A stretch of DNA of 64,000 nt from Caballeronia udeis (GTDB lineage: Bacteria; Pseudomonadota; Gammaproteobacteria; Burkholderiales; Burkholderiaceae): positions 1 to 64,000 of the forward strand of contig NZ_FCOK02000043.1 of the NCBI RefSeq assembly GCF_001544555.2, read 5' to 3'. Below are positions 51,543-60,148 of this stretch, in pieces. Below the pieces are notes generated by a model that saw only the letters and a program-made list of their open reading frames with translations, was not told the origin of the DNA and searched no databases. The translations under genes were made by a program, and so were the position numbers. Positions within the stretch are counted from its first letter, which is position 1; each line of letters begins with the position of its first letter.

Positions 51543-51981
51543 GTATCTCTCCGTTAAATCATTGAACGCTTGAGCGCAATGCGCACAGTTTTTATGCATG
51601 AGATCAAAGTTGGTTTTTTGTCTCCAACCTGCCTTCAAGCCCGTCCAGGACCGAATCAAGCCCTATGCTTGCCCTATATCGGTAAAAATTGATCTGCGTG
51701 TTCAGTGGGTTTACACCAATTTCCCAAAAATTTCACAAAATTCCAACATTCAATTTTGTTCACATGGCGTCTGAATGTTAGCATGGCGCACGCTTTGTCA
51801 CAAAGCGCGTACGTCAAAAAATGTTCCGATGCAGCGCGCACCGTGGCGACTGCGGGACGTGCAAACCACGTGGGCAGGCAGCACGATTCAGGCAAATCTT
51901 CGCCAAACTTCGCAACAGCCGCGAAGAAACTGCTTCGTACTGCAAATTTTCAGCAGCATCAATTCAGGGGAGTTGAGTGGC
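51543..51981. promoter_or_regulatory. Divergent control region with IclR-type motif and palindrome
   Basis: This 439-base region separates the DHDPS-like gene and the porin. On the minus strand TGTGCGCATTGCG (51575-51587) is identical to the site at 40874-40886. Further toward the porin, CGCTTTGT, C, ACAAAGCG (51791-51807) is a perfect 17-bp palindrome. The middle (51690-51770) is AT-rich. No gene is supported, although the porin frame is open upstream to 51775. Confidence 0.6.
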
Positions 51982-53112
51982 ATGAGAACTATCAGGCGGA
52001 TCGCAGCGCTTGTGGGCGTTGCAGCAACGGGTTTGGCTCACGCGCAGAGCAGCGTCACGCTGTATGGCGTGATCGACGTGGGTCCCACGTTCGTGAGCAA
52101 TGAAGGCGGTGCGCATAACCTCAAGATGGACGACTCGATTGCCTCGGGCGACCGGTGGGGTCTGAAGGGAACCGAGGATCTTGGCGGCGGGCTCAAGGCG
52201 ATCTTCACCCTTGAAAACGGGTTCGATGCTCTGAACGGCCAGCTCCGTCAGGGGGGACGCGAATTCGGCCGGCAGGCATGGGTCGGTTTGCAGAACGAGT
52301 ACGCGGCCATCACTATCGGCCGCCAGTACGACTTGATCTACGACTACACCGCCAACTATGCGATGAGCGCCTGGGCCAGCGGCTATGCCACGCATCAGGG
52401 CGATCTGGACCGCATGGGCTGGGAGCGCCTGGATAACGTGGTCAAGATCAAGAGTGCGGATTTCCACGGGCTGCAGGGAGGCGCAATGTATTCGTTCGGC
52501 AATGTGGCGGGCAGTCTTCATCAGCAAAGCGCATGGTCCGCGGGCGGGCAGTACAACCACGGCGCGTTCTCGGCCGGCGCGGTGTATCTGCGCATGAACA
52601 ACCCGTTCGGTTCGAACGCGATCGATCCTTACGCCTCCATGGGCGTCTCCAGTTTTCTGGGCCAGACCACGGCGACACGCAACCCCGTCACCGGGCAAGT
52701 CACCGACCTGTTTGCGAGCACGCCCCTGCAGATCGACAGCCAGAGCGTGCTTACGCTTGGCGCAAGCTACGTCATGTCGAACGTCACGTACGGTGTCGCG
52801 TACTCGGACGTCTGGTTCAAGGGGTTTGGCCGCACGTCGGCGCTGCGCACCTACGATACGGGCGCGTCGTGGCAGATCACCCCATCTTTCAATGCGGCAG
52901 CGGGTTACTTCTACTCGACCTTCGAAGGCCATCACTACAACGAAGCCAGCCTCGGCTTCGACTACGCGTTCACCAAGCGCACCGACGTCTACCTGCAGAG
53001 CTCTTACCTGCGGGCGTCGTCGGGTGTGGACGCTGTTCAGGGCTTCCTGTTCACACCGTCAACCACCAGCACGCAGACCAGCGTGCGGATTGGCCTGCGT
53101 CACCGCTTCTGA
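51982..53112 (+). CDS. Trimeric outer-membrane porin (Burkholderia OpcP/Omp38 type)
   Basis: A 376-residue Gram-negative porin. The signal peptide is RRIAALVGVAATGLAHA, and the mature protein starts QSSVTLYGVIDVGPTF. It has DSIASGDRWGLKGTEDLGGG, AIFTLENGFDALNGQLRQGG, RQAWVGLQNEYAAITIGRQY (the L3/PEF-equivalent region) and the closing strand ending VRIGLRHRF with terminal Phe. It gives passive entry of small hydrophilic solutes and probably serves one of the flanking transporters. A purine-rich stretch precedes ATG at 51982. It is a single gene between two minus-strand catabolic operons. Confidence 0.96.
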   Translation: MRTIRRIAALVGVAATGLAHAQSSVTLYGVIDVGPTFVSNEGGAHNLKMDDSIASGDRWGLKGTEDLGGGLKAIFTLENGFDALNGQLRQGGREFGRQAWVGLQNEYAAITIGRQYDLIYDYTANYAMSAWASGYATHQGDLDRMGWERLDNVVKIKSADFHGLQGGAMYSFGNVAGSLHQQSAWSAGGQYNHGAFSAGAVYLRMNNPFGSNAIDPYASMGVSSFLGQTTATRNPVTGQVTDLFASTPLQIDSQSVLTLGASYVMSNVTYGVAYSDVWFKGFGRTSALRTYDTGASWQITPSFNAAAGYFYSTFEGHHYNEASLGFDYAFTKRTDVYLQSSYLRASSGVDAVQGFLFTPSTTSTQTSVRIGLRHRF

Positions 53113-53119
53113 TAAAGAA

Positions 53120-53149
53120 GCGCCGCGCGACTTTCGGGTCGTGCGGCGC
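53120..53149 (+). terminator. Terminator-like hairpin after the porin
   Basis: GCGCCGCGCGAC (53120-53131), loop TTTCGG, GTCGTGCGGCGC (53138-53149). This 12-bp stem has a single G-T pair and lies 8 bases after the porin stop. No T tract follows, so termination may be partial or the hairpin may only protect the message. Confidence 0.7.
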
Positions 53150-53220
53150 GGCGGATTGCTTCCCGGGTCGACATTCAGGCGAGGCCCGGGTTCAGGCATT
53201 CACGAGCGCTTATTGCGCGG

Positions 53221-54411
53221 TCATTGCGCGGTCAGAAGCCGAAGCTCTTCCGCCTGAAAACGCATCGGCGAATAGGGTCGCATGTCGACGCCCGGGTCGC
53301 GGCCGGTCATCAGGTCTGCTACCAATCGCGCGGTCAGTGGCCCCAGCGTATAGCCGGCATCGCCGGGAATGGCCGCATGCAATCCGGGCAATCCAGGCAT
53401 CTCGCCGAGCACGCCCCGGCCATCGACTTTCGAATTCATGCCGGCCCACGTCCGGATGATCTGCAGCGACCCGAGCGCCGGCACCATGAACTGCGCCAGC
53501 GATACATTGCCGATCACGCTGGCGGGATCGACAACGGGATAGTCGGCGCCTGCCGCGAGCTTCGCCGGCCACCCGCCGCCGATCACGACCTGCCCCGTCG
53601 ATAATTGCTTGAGTGTGATGGACCGCTCGGCGTGCTGCACGAGATGCAGGATCAGCGGCGGCGCGGCCTCGGTAATATTCATGTGCAGCGGCTCGGGATC
53701 CACCGGCAGGAAGGTCCCTGCACTATCCATCAGCGCGCGCGCGCCGGGGCCCGCCGCAACGGCGACTTGTCTCGCATCGAGCGCGCCGAGCGACGTGGTC
53801 AGCGCGAAGCCCGAGCCGGCAGGACGCAGTTGGTTGACCTTGCATTGATCGACAATGGTCACGCCCATGCGTGACGCCCACGCCCTGATCTGGGTGTTGC
53901 ACTTGAGCGGATTGAGCTTGCCTTCGTTGGCGCACAACTCGGCGCCGAACGCGGCGGGGCCAAGATACGGCGCAATGCGCTGCAGGTCGGCGCGCTCAAG
54001 GAGTTCGACTTCGAGGCCCAGCTCTCGTTCACGACGGCTTTTGGCCACGAGGAAATCGAACTGTTCCGGCGTCTCGGCGACCATCAGGCCACCCGACACC
54101 TTCATTTCGAAATCCGCGTTAATGGCTCGCTCGAATTCCCGCCAGTACTCGACCGCTTTCGGATAAAGCGGCAACTGCTGTTCAAAACTGGCCACGCGCT
54201 CGGGAAAGAGCCGCATGAAACGACTCTGCATCTGCACATGAAGGCTGCCGGCATTCGCTGTCGACGCGGCAGAGCCGCCGGCATCGAGCAGCATGACGTC
54301 CCGCCCGCGCTGCGCGAGAAAACCGGCCAGGCACAATCCGACAATGCCCACGCCAATGACTGCGACATCGGTTTGCCGGCGCGGCAAAGCGCCCATCGTG
54401 GGATCGTTCAT
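53221..54411 (-). CDS. FAD-dependent oxidoreductase, opine oxidase B / HcnC-like
   Basis: A 396-residue DAO-fold flavoprotein. It has VAVIGVGIVGLCLAGFLAQRG, ASTANAGSLHVQM, QVAVAAGPGARALM, SLQIIRTWAGMNSKVDGRGV and GYTLGPLTARLVADLM. It corresponds to the catalytic subunit of opine oxidase (OoxB), hydrogen cyanide synthase HcnC or D-hydroxyproline dehydrogenase. Its start overlaps the stop of the 2Fe-2S/FAD fusion (ATGA), its expected electron-accepting partner. It resembles the protein at 48296 but is 18 residues longer. It is the last gene of the long minus-strand operon. Confidence 0.92.
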   Translation of the reverse strand: MNDPTMGALPRRQTDVAVIGVGIVGLCLAGFLAQRGRDVMLLDAGGSAASTANAGSLHVQMQSRFMRLFPERVASFEQQLPLYPKAVEYWREFERAINADFEMKVSGGLMVAETPEQFDFLVAKSRRERELGLEVELLERADLQRIAPYLGPAAFGAELCANEGKLNPLKCNTQIRAWASRMGVTIVDQCKVNQLRPAGSGFALTTSLGALDARQVAVAAGPGARALMDSAGTFLPVDPEPLHMNITEAAPPLILHLVQHAERSITLKQLSTGQVVIGGGWPAKLAAGADYPVVDPASVIGNVSLAQFMVPALGSLQIIRTWAGMNSKVDGRGVLGEMPGLPGLHAAIPGDAGYTLGPLTARLVADLMTGRDPGVDMRPYSPMRFQAEELRLLTAQ

Positions 54412-56132
54412 GAATCGTCGCCGTGGCCGGCCAGTTCCGCAATCGATACCGGCTTGACTGGAACACGGGGGGCAAATCCGGACATCTCGTCGCGCGAACG
54501 GCCGAAGCGTTCGCAGACGATCTCGTCGAGAACGGGCGCGCAGTAACGCCCCTGGCAGCGTCCCATGCCGATGCGCGTACGCCGCTTGATCGCGCCGACC
54601 GTACTCAGGCCCTCGTCGAGCGCTGCGTCCAGCTCGCCGAAGGTGACTTCCTCGCAGCGGCAGATCACGGTGTCGCCGCAGCGTTCCTTCGGAGCATTCA
54701 GCGGACTTGCATAGACAGTCCAGAGCGCTTGCTGGAAGCGGCGCTGTCTAGCCAGATCGGCAACTGCGCGATCGCGTTCGCCGGCGAGTGGACCTGCGAG
54801 CGCATGGCCCAGCGACACCGCAACCGCCGCGCCGACGACCGAGCCTTCCGCAAGCGCCGCCTTCGCTCCGCCAAGACCCGTGCAATCACCGAGCGCATAG
54901 ACGCCCGCGACGCTGGTCAGGCCCGTGTCATCGCGGCGTGTTGCAAGCTGCCGCCGATCGGTATCGAAGTCATGCGTGCACCCAAGCGCACGCAGCAGTT
55001 CGTTGGCTGGCTCAAAGCCGTAACCGAGACAGACGATATCGACATCAATACGCGGCGCAAGCGTCTCGCCCGACACACGTGCAAGGGTGACCGACAGCCC
55101 GCTCCCGGTTTTCTCTATGGCCTCGATCACAGTGTCATTGATGATGTGCACGCCGTTGCGCTTCACCATCCGGCTATAGCCGACACCCTCGGCAACGAGC
55201 CCGGGCGCCGCGAGAGCCATCGTGACGAGCGGGCCCAATGTGGCCAGTCCAGGCCGCGGCGCCGCTTCAACCACAGCCGCGACGCTCGCACCGCCGCTCA
55301 GGAGCTCAGCCGCGAGTTGCAGGTTGAGCGGCCCGTTGCCCGCGATCAGCACGCGCTTGCCAGGCAGGCGCCGTGACGTGCGCCACAGCGTTTGCGCGGC
55401 GCCGGTCGTCATCACGCCCGGCAGCGTCCAGCCCGGTACTTGCCAGCCGCGCTCGTAGGCGCCTGTCGCGACAATGCACGCTGCGGGCCGGAAGCGGATC
55501 GACCGTCCACGTACCGTCGCGATGAACTCCTTTGGCTCGAACGCGCCCCAGACCAGCGCGTCGTGGATGATCTCCACGCCCGCCTTGCGCGCCGATTCGA
55601 TGAGCGCCGCGCCCCGGCGATGCTGCGCGTCGGGAGGCGCGATCCCTGGTTCCGACGCCGATGCGGACGCCGACACCCCCAACTGCTTGTAGTACTGGCC
55701 GCCGGCCTGACTGCGTTCGTCGAGCACGGTGACCTGCACGCCGGCCCGTTGCGCGAAGAGCGCGGCGGACAATCCACCCGGCCCGGCGCCGATCACAAGC
55801 AAGGCGGGTTCGCGTATTTCAGGTTCAGGCGAGCCGGCGTAACTGCCCGAAGCGGACGCCGTCACCGGCGGCAGTGGGCGTGCGTGCACGCCGCGCCGGA
55901 CGGTGACCGGCTTCTCGATCTTCGTCATGCACGCGCGGCGATTCGCGACGCCGTCTATTTCGACGAGGCAATCCTGGCATACGCCCATTCCGCAGAACAC
56001 GCCGCGCGGCTGACCCGAGACGGTGGTCCGGAACTGCTGCACACCATGCGCGATGAGCGCCGCCGCCAGGGTTTCACCGGCCCGGGCGTGAAGCGTCTCG
56101 CCGTCGAACTGGATAGGAATCGTTTGGGTCAT
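54408..56132 (-). CDS. 2Fe-2S/FAD fusion subunit, HcnA-HcnB / opine oxidase A-like
   Basis: A 574-residue fusion protein. Residues 1 to about 90 form a 2Fe-2S ferredoxin-like domain with C47, C52, C55 and C68 (GVFCGMGVCQDC, then ANRRACM). Residues 110-470 are an FAD/NAD-linked reductase (LLVIGAGPGGLSAALFAQRA and VLIAGNGPLNLQLAAEL). The C-terminus has a BFD-like cysteine cluster (VICRCEEVTF, then GMGRCQGRYCAPVL). In HCN synthase and octopine/nopaline oxidases the first two parts are separate or fused; here they are fused. It passes electrons from the FAD subunit at 53221 to the respiratory chain. ATG at 56132; ATGA overlap downstream. Confidence 0.93.
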   Translation of the reverse strand: MTQTIPIQFDGETLHARAGETLAAALIAHGVQQFRTTVSGQPRGVFCGMGVCQDCLVEIDGVANRRACMTKIEKPVTVRRGVHARPLPPVTASASGSYAGSPEPEIREPALLVIGAGPGGLSAALFAQRAGVQVTVLDERSQAGGQYYKQLGVSASASASEPGIAPPDAQHRRGAALIESARKAGVEIIHDALVWGAFEPKEFIATVRGRSIRFRPAACIVATGAYERGWQVPGWTLPGVMTTGAAQTLWRTSRRLPGKRVLIAGNGPLNLQLAAELLSGGASVAAVVEAAPRPGLATLGPLVTMALAAPGLVAEGVGYSRMVKRNGVHIINDTVIEAIEKTGSGLSVTLARVSGETLAPRIDVDIVCLGYGFEPANELLRALGCTHDFDTDRRQLATRRDDTGLTSVAGVYALGDCTGLGGAKAALAEGSVVGAAVAVSLGHALAGPLAGERDRAVADLARQRRFQQALWTVYASPLNAPKERCGDTVICRCEEVTFGELDAALDEGLSTVGAIKRRTRIGMGRCQGRYCAPVLDEIVCERFGRSRDEMSGFAPRVPVKPVSIAELAGHGDDS

Positions 56133-56178
56133 GGTCGATCAATGGGTACATCAGCAAGCATAAAACAAATGATCCGGC

Positions 56179-56904
56179 TCAAAGCGACGGCTCCAGCCGG
56201 GTGTTCAAGACAAGTTCGGCCACGGTCGCATTGTTCGGCAGCGACAACAAGAAAGCGATCGTATCCGCGACAGTTTCCGGGCGCAGCCGATCGGCCACGG
56301 GACTTGCGCTGGCAAAGTGCGCGATCAGTTCTGTATCCACCGCGCCGGGACACAGCGCGGTCGCGCGCACACCACTCTCCCAGCCGTCGAAGCGCGCCGC
56401 GTGCGTGAGCGCCATCACGGCGTGCTTCGTCATCGAGTAGCCGATGGAATCCGTCGGCCGATACCGCTTGCCATCGGTGGAGGCCACGTTGATCACCCGG
56501 CCGCGGCCGCCCATTCTCAGCGCGGGCATCGCGGCGCGAATCGTGCGGAACGGCCCCTTCACGTTGACCTCCCACATCTGGTCGAGCGCGCTTTCGTCGC
56601 CTCGTTCAAGCACTATTTCGAGCAGGATGCCGGCGTTGTTGATCAACGCATCAATACGACCGAAGCGCGCCAGTGTCGCCGCGACCCACGCGGCGGGCGA
56701 CGCGGCGTCGAACGCATCGTAGTGCCCGACCAGCACGCGCGCCGTATCTGCCGCGAGCGCCGGATCGACGCTCGCTGGATCGCGTACACCGAGCGAAAGC
56801 GTGTACCCGTCGTTGTAGAGACGCTGCGCGATAGCTGCGCCGATACCCCTGGACGCACCCGACAACATGACCACGCCGCGCTCTTCCCCGTTAGCTTGAG
56901 TCAT
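56179..56904 (-). CDS. Short-chain dehydrogenase/reductase
   Basis: A 241-residue classical SDR. It has VMLSGASRGIGAAIAQRLYN, LINNAGILLE, RVINVASTDGK (Ser), IGYSMTKHAVMAL (YxxxK) and TALCPGAVDTELI. NAD(P)-dependent alcohol/ketone conversion is expected. The ATG at 56904 shares one base with the stop of the upstream SDR (TGATG), so the two are coupled and may make or use the same intermediate. It is followed after about 45 bases by the fusion oxidoreductase. Confidence 0.9.
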   Translation of the reverse strand: MTQANGEERGVVMLSGASRGIGAAIAQRLYNDGYTLSLGVRDPASVDPALAADTARVLVGHYDAFDAASPAAWVAATLARFGRIDALINNAGILLEIVLERGDESALDQMWEVNVKGPFRTIRAAMPALRMGGRGRVINVASTDGKRYRPTDSIGYSMTKHAVMALTHAARFDGWESGVRATALCPGAVDTELIAHFASASPVADRLRPETVADTIAFLLSLPNNATVAELVLNTRLEPSL

Positions 56905-57686
56905 CAAAAGAGCCCTTGATAGACACCGCCGTCGTTGACAATGTTCTGCGCTGTCATGAAGCCGTTCTGGGCGCTGCACAAGAACGCGATCAGGTCGCCG
57001 CACTCGGACGGGTCCGCAAAGCGTCCTGCCGGACAGTGGCTCAACCGGTCCGCGACTATTGCTTCATAGCTTGTGTTGCCGCGTGCCGCATGACCGTGCA
57101 GGTTCGTGATCAGCGCGTCGGTTTCGAAGAGTCCGGGGCACACGCTGTTGATCACCACGTTGTGAGGAATCAGCTCGCGCGCCATGGCGGCAATCGCGCC
57201 GGCGAGCGCGAGCCGCGCCGCGTGACTAGGCCCGAAGCCGACCTGTGGAAATTTGATAAAGCTCACCGACATGTTGACGATACGGCCAAAACCGCGCTCG
57301 CTCATACCCGGCACGACAGCGCGGATGAGTTCGAGCGACGAAAAGAAATGCGCTTCCATCCAGCCGTCCCACGCCTCACGCGTGATCGTCCGGAAGTTAT
57401 CGGGGACCTGGCGAATCCCGGGATTGGCAACCAGGATATCCACGACCCCGGCCTGTTCGAGCACCTCGGCACGTCCTTGCGCGGTGCTCAGATCAGCGCT
57501 GACGGTCGCGACATTCACACCGGTTTCGGCAACGAGCTGGCGCGCAGCAGTTTGAAGTGTTTCCTGTGAGCGCGCGACCAGTGTCAGGTCCACACCCTCC
57601 CGCGCAAGCGAACGCGCCGCTGCCAGTCCCAGCCCCTTGCTGCCGCCGCACACCACCGCGCGACGGCCTTCGATACCTAGATTCAT
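56904..57686 (-). CDS. SDR-fold protein with altered active site
   Basis: A 260-residue SDR-fold protein. The cofactor loop VVCGGSKGLGLAAARSL and VDILVANPGIRQV are present. The catalytic region reads GFGPSHAARLALAG where classical SDRs have YxxxK: Tyr is Phe or Gly and Lys is His. The downstream VVINSVCPGLFETDAL and the C-terminal VNDGGVYQGLF are normal. It binds NAD(P) by fold, but chemistry by the usual Tyr/Lys pair is not possible; some SDRs of this subgroup act on other substrates or as partners. GGAGA lies five bases before ATG at 57686. It is coupled to the canonical SDR at 56904. Confidence 0.85.
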   Translation of the reverse strand: MNLGIEGRRAVVCGGSKGLGLAAARSLAREGVDLTLVARSQETLQTAARQLVAETGVNVATVSADLSTAQGRAEVLEQAGVVDILVANPGIRQVPDNFRTITREAWDGWMEAHFFSSLELIRAVVPGMSERGFGRIVNMSVSFIKFPQVGFGPSHAARLALAGAIAAMARELIPHNVVINSVCPGLFETDALITNLHGHAARGNTSYEAIVADRLSHCPAGRFADPSECGDLIAFLCSAQNGFMTAQNIVNDGGVYQGLF

Positions 57687-57699
57687 GATGTCTCCGCAG

Positions 57700-57720
57700 G
57701 CCGGCATACCGCATGCCGGC
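57700..57720. repeat. Intra-operon hairpin
   Basis: GCCGGCAT (57700-57707), loop ACCGC, ATGCCGGC (57713-57720). This perfect 8-bp stem lies in the short gap between the decarboxylase stop and the SDR start. It is likely to be a processing or attenuation structure within the operon. Confidence 0.6.
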
Positions 57721-57748
57721 TCGAATGAGGTTTGTCTTGCACCGGTCT

Positions 57749-59164
57749 TCAGGCCGGCTTTGCGAACGAGGCTGCCAGCAATCGCGGCGGCACCTTGAAG
57801 CGGCCGGCGACATCGCGCCACTGCTCGCGCACCGTGGTGATCTCGGCGGTGTCTCCGGCAACCAGCACCGTGGCCGGCAGCAATTGCGCGTTGTAGCGCG
57901 CAGCACCGGACTCCGTGTATCCGCCGGCGTCCAGGAACGCAACAAAATCGCCGCGGGCAAGCGGCGGCATCATGCGGTCCGCGCCGATTTCATCGGAGTT
58001 GCACAGCGGTCCGACCAGATCCACGTGGTCCGTCGCGTCACGCGCCGTGTCATTCACCGCTACCGCGTGGTAGTACCAGTCGAGGGCGGACGCCCAGGAA
58101 AGATGATTCGTCGACAAGTCGAGGTTCACCCATTTCTTCGACGCCCCTTGCTTGATCGCGCCTACTCGGCCGACGGCGACACCCGAAGGCCCCGAGATTG
58201 CGCGGCCCGGTTCGATCCGCAATTTCGGCAGCGGCAAGCCCAGCCGCTCCGCTTCCTCGCGGATCGCCGCAGCGCAAAGGCGACCATAGATCTCGGGCGT
58301 AGGGGCTGCGTTGTCATCGATCTGCGAACGCGGCCCGGTGCCGTACCATTTTCCGAAGGTCCAGCCCCCGCCAATATCGATGCAGGGCGGCGTCCAGCCG
58401 GTTTCATCGCGCAGGAAGCCGGACCAGGTGATCATCTCGCGCGCCATGATCGCGAAGTTCTCGGGATCGTTCGACATGCGGCTCAGGTGGAAATGCGTTT
58501 CCTTCAGTTCGATGTTTGGCATCTGCTGCGCGCGCTTCACGATCTCGACCGTCTGTTCGCGCGTCATGCCCCACTTGGTGGAATCGCTTTGCTCCTTGAG
58601 CGTGCCGGGGCCGTGCATGGCAACGCCCGTGCGTCCCGCCAGCGGCAGCAGGTCCAGCTTCAGCCGGATGCCTATACTGACCGTCTTGCCGAGCCTGCTT
58701 GAAATAGCGTCGATGCGATCCAGTTCGTCCATTGCATCGATATTCACGCAGATGCCGTTGGCGATCGCCATCTCGAGTTCTTCGTCCTGCTTGTTCGAGC
58801 CGTTCAGCACGAGCTTCTGCGGATCAGTGCCCGCCAGCAGCGCGATATACATCTCGTTCACGCCGAAGCAGTCGCCTCCCGCCCCCTCCTGGTTAAGAAT
58901 GTGGCGGATGGCAAGGCCGTTGTTCGACTTGTTGGCAAACAGGATTTCAACCTGCGGATAGTCGGCGAGAAAGCCGTCGCGAAACGCGCGATACCGGTCA
59001 CGCAGCTCGTTTTCCGAAATGATGTAGAGCGGGGCGCCATGCGTCTGTGCAAGCGCCTGCACGTCGCAGCCGTCGACCCATAGATTGCCGTTGGAACCTA
59101 TGCCGATGTACTTGCCGTATTGCACGGAAAAACCGCAGGGGTTTGCAGCCGTTCGTTCTGTCAT
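57749..59164 (-). CDS. Fold-III PLP-dependent decarboxylase (LysA/DokD-like)
   Basis: A 471-residue enzyme of the alanine-racemase-fold decarboxylases (diaminopimelate, ornithine/arginine and D-amino-acid decarboxylases). It has the PLP lysine in ILFANKSNNGLAI (K79), ETHFHLSRM, the phosphate-binding CIDIGGGWTFGKW, RIEPGRAISGPSG, LVGPLCNSDEIG (the cysteine used by the partner subunit) and FLDAGGYTESGAARYN. Diaminopimelate decarboxylase proper is usually near 420 residues. The catabolic setting beside opine/D-amino-acid oxidase-like genes suggests a D- or unusual diamino-acid substrate. GGAGAAGG precedes ATG at 59164. It follows the DHDPS-like gene by about 50 bases. Confidence 0.88.
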   Translation of the reverse strand: MTERTAANPCGFSVQYGKYIGIGSNGNLWVDGCDVQALAQTHGAPLYIISENELRDRYRAFRDGFLADYPQVEILFANKSNNGLAIRHILNQEGAGGDCFGVNEMYIALLAGTDPQKLVLNGSNKQDEELEMAIANGICVNIDAMDELDRIDAISSRLGKTVSIGIRLKLDLLPLAGRTGVAMHGPGTLKEQSDSTKWGMTREQTVEIVKRAQQMPNIELKETHFHLSRMSNDPENFAIMAREMITWSGFLRDETGWTPPCIDIGGGWTFGKWYGTGPRSQIDDNAAPTPEIYGRLCAAAIREEAERLGLPLPKLRIEPGRAISGPSGVAVGRVGAIKQGASKKWVNLDLSTNHLSWASALDWYYHAVAVNDTARDATDHVDLVGPLCNSDEIGADRMMPPLARGDFVAFLDAGGYTESGAARYNAQLLPATVLVAGDTAEITTVREQWRDVAGRFKVPPRLLAASFAKPA

Positions 59165-59212
59165 TGCCTTCTCCTTGCTGAAGTCTGGTGTCTGAGTCCG
59201 CTGGGGTCCGCG

Positions 59213-60118
59213 CTACAGCAGACCTTCGGCCTGCAAGCCGGCCGCGAGCGCATCGCGCTGGGCGGCGCCGAGCGAACGCAGCGGCGCGCGCGGCTTGCCG
59301 CCGCCGGGAATGTCCAGCAGGTCCATGGCGGCCTTCGTCGATGGATAAAGCGTGCGGCCATCGCTCGTGAACAAATCGGTCAGGCGGCGCCCCATGGCCT
59401 GGAGGCGCGCGGCGAGCGTGGTGTCGCCATCGCGTGCGGCTTCAAAGAGCATTTGGCCGCCCTCGTCCCACACATTCGGGAAACAATCGATCACGCCATC
59501 CGCGCCCAGTTGCACCGCCGGGACGCCAAACACCGAGGACGGCCCGCAAAACACACGCAGGCTGTCGCGCACCGCCAGGAAGGTGCCGTAGAAGTTGTTC
59601 CAGTCGCCCGAGCTTTCCTTGACGGCCACCACGCGCTCGAGCTGGCCCAGACGCGCGACCAGCTTCGGCGTCAGGTAGTTCACCGCGTTGCCGGGAATGT
59701 TGTAGAGCATGACCGGCAAGCCGATGCGCGCAGTGACATCGGCGTAGTGCGCGTGGATTTCATCGTCGGTCAGTTTGACGAAGTAAGGCGGCAGGATCAG
59801 CGCACCATCGCAGCCCGCCTTTTCCGCCTGCAATGTCAGCGCAACGGTGTCTTCCACCCCGATCATTCCCGTCCCGGCGATCAACGTGCCGCGTGTGCCG
59901 ATCACCGCTTTCGAGCTTGCGAAAAGCCGGGCGCGTTCTTCGGCGCTCATCGCCCAGAATTCACCGGTGCATCCGCCTACCACCACCCCCGTCGCACCCA
60001 AGGCGAGATGGCGATCAATCACATCGCCCAGTTCGCGTTCGTCGATCTTGCCGTTGTCGTCGAACGGCGTCGTGATGGCCGGCATGGCTCCGGACCAGCT
60101 CACACTATCTCTGTTCAT
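59213..60118 (-). CDS. DHDPS/N-acetylneuraminate-lyase family enzyme
   Basis: A 301-residue class I aldolase-fold enzyme. It has VVVGGCTGEFWAM (Cys-Thr in place of the usual Thr-Thr), LILPPYFVKLTDDEI, Tyr in MLYNIPGN (Y139) and the Schiff-base lysine in VVAVKESSGDW (K167). A pyruvate-dependent lyase, dehydratase or deaminase activity is expected. It is a distant paralogue of the enzyme at 50601; both sit in operons with an FAD oxidoreductase. It lies about 30 bases after the ABC ATPase on the same strand. Confidence 0.92.
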   Translation of the reverse strand: MNRDSVSWSGAMPAITTPFDDNGKIDERELGDVIDRHLALGATGVVVGGCTGEFWAMSAEERARLFASSKAVIGTRGTLIAGTGMIGVEDTVALTLQAEKAGCDGALILPPYFVKLTDDEIHAHYADVTARIGLPVMLYNIPGNAVNYLTPKLVARLGQLERVVAVKESSGDWNNFYGTFLAVRDSLRVFCGPSSVFGVPAVQLGADGVIDCFPNVWDEGGQMLFEAARDGDTTLAARLQAMGRRLTDLFTSDGRTLYPSTKAAMDLLDIPGGGKPRAPLRSLGAAQRDALAAGLQAEGLL

Positions 60119-60148
60119 GCAAAAATCCCGTAGTCGTAAAGAAATTGT

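Noticed and set aside
53221..60118. The complete trans-4-hydroxyproline (lhp) pathway
   Set aside because: A DHDPS-like enzyme and an HcnABC-like oxidase are present, but no hydroxyproline epimerase/proline racemase is seen, and the decarboxylase and sugar-type importer do not fit.
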